From assembly GCA_031286695.1 (NCBI GenBank), contig JAITTY010000017.1:124001-188000 (forward strand): DNA of 64,000 nt, in the 5' to 3' direction. The stretch is from Sphingobacterium sp. (lineage in GTDB: Bacteria > Bacteroidota > Bacteroidia > Sphingobacteriales > Sphingobacteriaceae). Position 1 is the stretch's first letter, and each line of letters starts with the position of its first letter. Shown piece by piece: positions 60,463-64,000 of the stretch. The notes beneath the pieces are model-generated. The model did no database searches, was not told the DNA's origin, and saw only the letters and a program-made list of their open reading frames with translations. The position numbers and the translations under genes are program-made.

Positions 60463-61785
60463 ATGGAGAATAAAAAAGTAGCTTTTTATACACTTGGATG
60501 TAAACTGAATTATTCGGAGACATCATCCATTGGTCGTTTATTTAAAGATGCGGGCTATGATACCACTGCGTTCAATAGCCGTGCAGACGTTTATGTAATC
60601 AATACATGTTCGGTAACGGATAATGCAGACAAGAAGTGTAGAAAAGTAGTGAAGGAAGCTTTAAAGCACTCTCCCAATGCTTATATTACGATTGTTGGCT
60701 GTTATGCACAGCTAAAACCAAAAGAGATTGCAGAGATTCCCGGAGTGGATATGGTCTTAGGTGCAGCTGAAAAGTTTAATATCATTGAGCATATCAATGA
60801 TTTGACGAAACAGGAAAAAACGATTGTTTATAATGGTCCAATCGATGAGACCAATCAATTTGTCTCGGCTTATTCGATTGGTGATCGTACGCGTACCTTC
60901 CTAAAAGTACAGGATGGGTGCGATTATTCATGCACATTTTGTACGATTCCTTTGGCACGTGGCGGAAGCCGCTCGGGTAAGATCGAAGATATTGTCCGTC
61001 AAGCGGAAGAAATTGCAGCATCAGGTGTCAAAGAAATCGTTTTGACAGGCGTAAACATTGGCGATTTTGGTATTCGGGATGGCAAGCGTGAAGACCGATT
61101 CTTGGATTTGGTACGGGCATTGGATGAAGTCGAAGGAATTGATAGAATTCGTATCTCCTCGATAGAACCCAATCTTCTTTCCAATGATATTATTGAGTTT
61201 GTGGCACAATCAAAACGTTTTGTTCCACATTTCCATATGCCATTGCAGTCTGGAAGTAATAAAATTCTGAGTTTGATGCGCAGAAGATACAAAAGAGAGC
61301 TTTACACGGAGCGCGTCGCATTTATCAAGTCATTGATGCCTAATTGCTGTATTGGTGTTGACGTTATTGTCGGATTTCCGGGAGAAACACGTGAAGACTT
61401 TATCGATACATACAATTTCTTGAATGATATGGATATTTCTTATCTGCATGTCTTTACTTATTCAGAAAGAGAGAATACCATTGCTGCTCAAATGGACGGT
61501 GCTGTACCGGGAGTTCAGCGTAGTGACCGAAGCAAAATGTTGCACATCCTTTCGGAGAAGAAGCGCCGTGCTTTTTATGAGTCACAGCTTGGTGAGACTG
61601 GTGATGTTTTGTTTGAGGCTGACGAGAAAGACGGTTATATGCATGGTTTTTCTAAAAACTATGTCAAAGTACGGACCTTATACGATCCATTATTGGTGAA
61701 TGAGGTCGTGCCAGTTAAATTTATGGAAGTAACGGATTCCTGTGAAGTGGAGGTGGAAGAAATTCCGGAGACATTGGCACATTAG
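60463..61785 (+). CDS. mtaB: tRNA t6A37 methylthiotransferase MtaB
   Basis: A 440-residue radical-SAM methylthiotransferase that turns t6A37 into ms2t6A37. The N-terminal UPF0004 domain has the three auxiliary-cluster cysteines C13, C49 and C80. The radical-SAM cluster is C153-x3-C157-x2-C160 in DGCDYSCTFCTIP, the MtaB pattern. A TRAM domain ends the protein (from about 375). Start taken at ATG 60463 (MENKKVAFYTLGCK). Its substrate is made by TsaD/TsaB, both encoded in this window. Confidence 0.95.
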   Translation: MENKKVAFYTLGCKLNYSETSSIGRLFKDAGYDTTAFNSRADVYVINTCSVTDNADKKCRKVVKEALKHSPNAYITIVGCYAQLKPKEIAEIPGVDMVLGAAEKFNIIEHINDLTKQEKTIVYNGPIDETNQFVSAYSIGDRTRTFLKVQDGCDYSCTFCTIPLARGGSRSGKIEDIVRQAEEIAASGVKEIVLTGVNIGDFGIRDGKREDRFLDLVRALDEVEGIDRIRISSIEPNLLSNDIIEFVAQSKRFVPHFHMPLQSGSNKILSLMRRRYKRELYTERVAFIKSLMPNCCIGVDVIVGFPGETREDFIDTYNFLNDMDISYLHVFTYSERENTIAAQMDGAVPGVQRSDRSKMLHILSEKKRRAFYESQLGETGDVLFEADEKDGYMHGFSKNYVKVRTLYDPLLVNEVVPVKFMEVTDSCEVEVEEIPETLAH

Positions 61786-61809
61786 TCCACGAAAGATTTA
61801 TAACATAAA

Positions 61810-61845
61810 AAAAGGCAATCTTATTAGAGAAGATTGCCTTTTTTC
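61810..61845. terminator. Terminator between mtaB and the EamA transporter gene
   Basis: AAAAGGCAATCTT (61810-61822) pairs with AAGATTGCCTTTT (61830-61842), T-tail on the plus strand; A-run on the other side gives a tail on the minus strand. Confidence 0.85.
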
Positions 61846-61944
61846 ATTAAAGGGAATTCCATAATTCCCCCGTTGATTGCAGTATGCTGTTGTATTTCTG
61901 ATCAAATTGACGGCAGGAATCTGACCGGAAGTTGATCGGTACCT

Positions 61945-62841
61945 CTAATGCGTACTGCTCTTTGCAGCGTTCAACCAGATGACGGTACCCAAGATCAAAA
62001 GTACGCCGAGCCATTGTATTGTAGATACACTTTCATGAAGTATAAAAAACGACATACAGGTGGCTACAGGCAGTTCAGCCGAACTCAATATTCCGCCTAA
62101 GGAGAAGCCCGTTTTGGGTAAGCCATAAGCAAATAATAAAGGCGGGATGACGGTGCCGAATAGCGAAAGGATCAAGCCAAAATAGAGGAAGTTACCATCA
62201 AATTGACCATTCCATAAATAGGCCGGTGGAAACAAGGTGAAGACCAGTATAGAGGACCCCGTTACCATAATAGCGCTTTTTTGAATAGGGTGATAGTCAT
62301 TGCCGACACGACCATTGACGATCATGAAGACCGAATAGGCCGTCGCTGCTAATAGACCAAATAAGACACCTGTTAAGTTGAGGTGTTGTAATCCTTTTTC
62401 AAGAAGTCCAGTCGCTAATAATGTTGCAATGAGTACAATGCCAATGCCGATCAGGTTGTTTTTTGAAGGCTTTGCCTTGAAAAAGATAAACTCGATCACC
62501 ACACCAATCCAGATATACTGCATCAACAGTACAATCGCCAACGAGGCGGGAACGAGCTGTACACATTTGTAATAGAGAATACTCACCAAACCAGTCGAAG
62601 TACCACTGATTAATATCTTGATCCATGAAGATTTCTTGCTTGAAGAGTGAAATGACTTTGCAGAAAAGACTTTGATGACAATATAGATAAGCCACAGTAT
62701 AAGCATGCCAAACAATACCTGAATTCCCGTTACCTCTCCTAAAGTCAACCCTTTACCATAGGCTTTTTTAACAAACGTTGATAGTATCCCAAAACTACTC
62801 GCACCTAAAAAGACAGCTAATGCACCTTTTAATTTTTCCAT
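61945..62841 (-). CDS. EamA/DMT family transporter
   Basis: A roughly 298-residue membrane protein with ten predicted helices in two EamA repeats (about 8-140 and 150-295). The repeats begin GALAVFLGASSFGILSTFVKKAYG and LTGVLFGLLAATAYSVFMIVNGRV. Members export or import small metabolites such as amino acids, nucleosides or sugars; the substrate cannot be read from sequence. I start at the ATG at 62841 rather than the in-frame TTG 6 bases upstream. Divergent from the NlpC/P60 gene. Confidence 0.88.
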   Translation of the reverse strand: MEKLKGALAVFLGASSFGILSTFVKKAYGKGLTLGEVTGIQVLFGMLILWLIYIVIKVFSAKSFHSSSKKSSWIKILISGTSTGLVSILYYKCVQLVPASLAIVLLMQYIWIGVVIEFIFFKAKPSKNNLIGIGIVLIATLLATGLLEKGLQHLNLTGVLFGLLAATAYSVFMIVNGRVGNDYHPIQKSAIMVTGSSILVFTLFPPAYLWNGQFDGNFLYFGLILSLFGTVIPPLLFAYGLPKTGFSLGGILSSAELPVATCMSFFILHESVSTIQWLGVLLILGTVIWLNAAKSSTH

Positions 62842-63019
62842 TCTCAAATAAATTAGGCGTCAAAGTTACGATTTCTGAACAATTCTTTTTCTTATCTGAC
62901 GTTCTTATCAAGAAAAGCAATCCCCGGGGGGGGCAAGCAAATTTATTGCATATAAACAGCAATTTAATTAAGTTTGTTGTGCAAGTAAGTTTGTTAAGCA
63001 AGAACGTAAATCGAACAGC

Positions 63020-63592
63020 ATGAGTGTCAGATCTTATTTTATCTTCTTTTTAGGTGCAGTTCTATTTTTGAGCAGTTGTTCAACGAAGAAAAAGGTACTT
63101 AGCTCCAATACACATTCTTCCAATGGTTCTGTTTTGACAGATGCGAGTTCAGCGCGCGGAAAAACCTTTTCCGGATCACGGCTTGACAATTATGCAGACT
63201 TACTCAATGTGAGTACCAAAAAACTAAATCCGCACCTTTACTCATTTATCGACGATTGGATGGGGATACCGCATCGTATGGGTGGACAGACCAAATCGGG
63301 GGTAGATTGCTCGGGATTTGTTAATTTGCTCTATATCGAAGTATACAAAGGGAATTTGCCGCGGACTTCACGTGACATGGAAGGGATAGTAAAAAGAAAA
63401 AAGGTCGATAAACTTGAAGAGGGAGATCTCGTTTTCTTTTCTTTCGGACGAAATGGGATAGATCATGTGGGGGTATATCTTCATAATAATAAGTTTGTTC
63501 ATGTTTCAACACGCAAAGGCGTTATTATCTCTGATCTTTCTGACAGTTGGTATGCCAAGACCTTTGTTGACGCGGGCTCTCCAAATATCTAA
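63020..63592 (+). CDS. NlpC/P60 family lipoprotein (C40 peptidase)
   Basis: A 190-residue lipoprotein. The lipobox LFLSSC places the modified Cys at residue 20. A Ser/Lys-rich linker precedes the NlpC/P60 domain (about 70-188) with catalytic Cys97 in SGVDCSGFVNLLY, His149 in GIDHVGVYL and a polar third residue, His161 in KFVHVSTRKGV. Such enzymes cut the D-Glu-meso-DAP or similar bonds in peptidoglycan; this fits the meso-DAP type predicted from MurE. Length resembles E. coli MepS. It should be anchored in the outer membrane facing the periplasm. Confidence 0.92.
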   Translation: MSVRSYFIFFLGAVLFLSSCSTKKKVLSSNTHSSNGSVLTDASSARGKTFSGSRLDNYADLLNVSTKKLNPHLYSFIDDWMGIPHRMGGQTKSGVDCSGFVNLLYIEVYKGNLPRTSRDMEGIVKRKKVDKLEEGDLVFFSFGRNGIDHVGVYLHNNKFVHVSTRKGVIISDLSDSWYAKTFVDAGSPNI

Positions 63593-63613
63593 ACACGTGA
63601 ATTTCATGTAGGT

Positions 63614-63636
63614 TTTATGTCATATCTTGACATAAA
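63614..63636. promoter_or_regulatory. Perfect 23-bp palindrome after the NlpC/P60 gene
   Basis: TTTATGTCA (63614-63622), 5-base spacer, TGACATAAA (63628-63636). It lies between the NlpC/P60 stop and the next gene. It could be an operator for the downstream gene or a weak terminator; no T-run follows directly. Confidence 0.45.
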
Positions 63637-63683
63637 CTTTTATACCCTATATAAATCCTTATTTTTGTCAAAATTTTATAGAA

Positions 63684-64000
63684 ATGACAATAAAGAGTAA
63701 GAAGATTTTTTTGGGCCTTTGTATTATTGTGCCGTTTTTGATGTATTGTGTTTATTACTATAGTAATATGATCAAAAATGCCCCTTTTCGTTTTGCTGAT
63801 TTTGAATCCATAGAATTCAAATACGGCGAGCCGAACCATATGGTCAACGAATACAATTCAAAAACGCGTATCTATAAATATTTAGACAAAAAAGATTCTT
63901 TAATTACCGATACTGTAAAATTTACAAAAGACGATTTATTGTACTTGCATCGCAAAGCAATGGAGCTCGGCTTTTGGAATCTGGATACAGATATGACAGG
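63684..64000 (+). CDS. Hypothetical membrane-anchored protein, 3' end outside window
   Basis: The first 105 codons of a gene that runs off the right edge. The protein begins MTIKSKKIFLGLCIIVPFLM, with a single helix at about residues 8-26 after three lysines, then a soluble part with FESIEFKYGEPNHMVNEY and charged stretches. I recognise no family. The helix could be a signal peptide or an anchor. A TATTTTTG box lies shortly before it (around 63660-63668) and a palindrome further upstream. Confidence 0.6.
   Translation, partial: MTIKSKKIFLGLCIIVPFLMYCVYYYSNMIKNAPFRFADFESIEFKYGEPNHMVNEYNSKTRIYKYLDKKDSLITDTVKFTKDDLLYLHRKAMELGFWNLDTDMT

Noticed and set aside
63627..63655. Sigma-70-like promoter TTGACA-N17-TATAAA
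   Set aside because: Promoters of this lineage follow TTG/TAnnTTTG, and the match overlaps a palindrome in AT-rich sequence; probably chance.

Overview
The window is a stretch of core chromosome from a Bacteroidota bacterium, most likely Sphingobacteriaceae and close to Sphingobacterium. The evidence is the promoter style (TTG, about 20 nt, TAnnTTTG) in front of tRNA-Leu, rpmH and gyrB; a mraZ-to-ftsZ cluster without murF or ddl; a PASTA-tailed division transpeptidase; an FtsZ with a long acidic linker; S9 peptidase, TonB and TamB genes of Bacteroidota type; and a moderately AT-rich sequence with almost no Shine-Dalgarno signals. I see no phage, insertion sequence, CRISPR array or integron.

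Layout. 1-3.9 kb: the start of a secreted S9 peptidase, then a small regulon read leftwards (six-helix membrane protein, winged-helix regulator, Coq4-like protein, CreD). Two copies of the same perfect palindrome sit just before its two transcription units. 3.9-15 kb: tRNA-Leu(TAG), trigger factor, a short degenerate 20-bp repeat tract, a giant TamB-like protein, tsaD, a lipoprotein, TonB, a Met/His-rich periplasmic protein and an acyltransferase. 15-18.3 kb: a LutB-type iron-sulfur protein and aspS. 18.7-34.5 kb: the division and cell wall cluster mraZ-rsmH-ftsL-pbp-murE-mraY-murD-ftsW-murG-murC-ftsQ-ftsA-ftsZ, all rightward and mostly overlapping or nearly so. 34.6-42.7 kb: a TIM-barrel isomerase, an orphan response regulator, mscL, rpmH-rnpA-yidD-tsaB, corA, an OmpH-like lipoprotein and gyrB. 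42.8-48.9 kb: three genes coupled by ATGA overlaps, encoding a ComEA-type helix-hairpin-helix protein with a predicted outer-membrane barrel, ComEC and RecQ. 48.9-64 kb: sulfurtransferase, ribosomal protein S1, mltG-thioesterase-brkB, a PASTA protein, ddl, a serine hydrolase, thyA-folA, mtaB, an EamA transporter, an NlpC/P60 lipoprotein and a truncated unknown gene.

How the genes work together. Most serve envelope growth and division: MurC, MurD, MurE, MraY, MurG and Ddl make lipid II; FtsW and the PBP polymerise and cross-link it; FtsQ, FtsL, FtsA and FtsZ place the septum; MltG, the NlpC/P60 protein and the PASTA protein act on or bind the wall. MurE carries the DNPR motif of meso-diaminopimelate-adding enzymes. 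A second theme is translation and tRNA modification: tsaD, tsaB and mtaB cover much of the route to ms2t6A37, alongside aspS, rpmH, rnpA, rpsA, tig and a tRNA.

Most interesting signals: (1) the HhH-barrel/ComEC/RecQ operon, a candidate outer-membrane DNA-uptake module; (2) the twin palindromes that appear to tie a small regulator to Coq4-like and CreD genes in a lineage expected to use menaquinone; (3) the 12-mer TGTGGAAAACTT shared by the mraZ and ftsZ upstream regions; (4) MraZ-type boxes on both strands between aspS and mraZ; (5) a 16-bp palindrome inside the end of recQ where recQ and the convergent gene are 1 bp apart. All functional claims for these are inferences from sequence.
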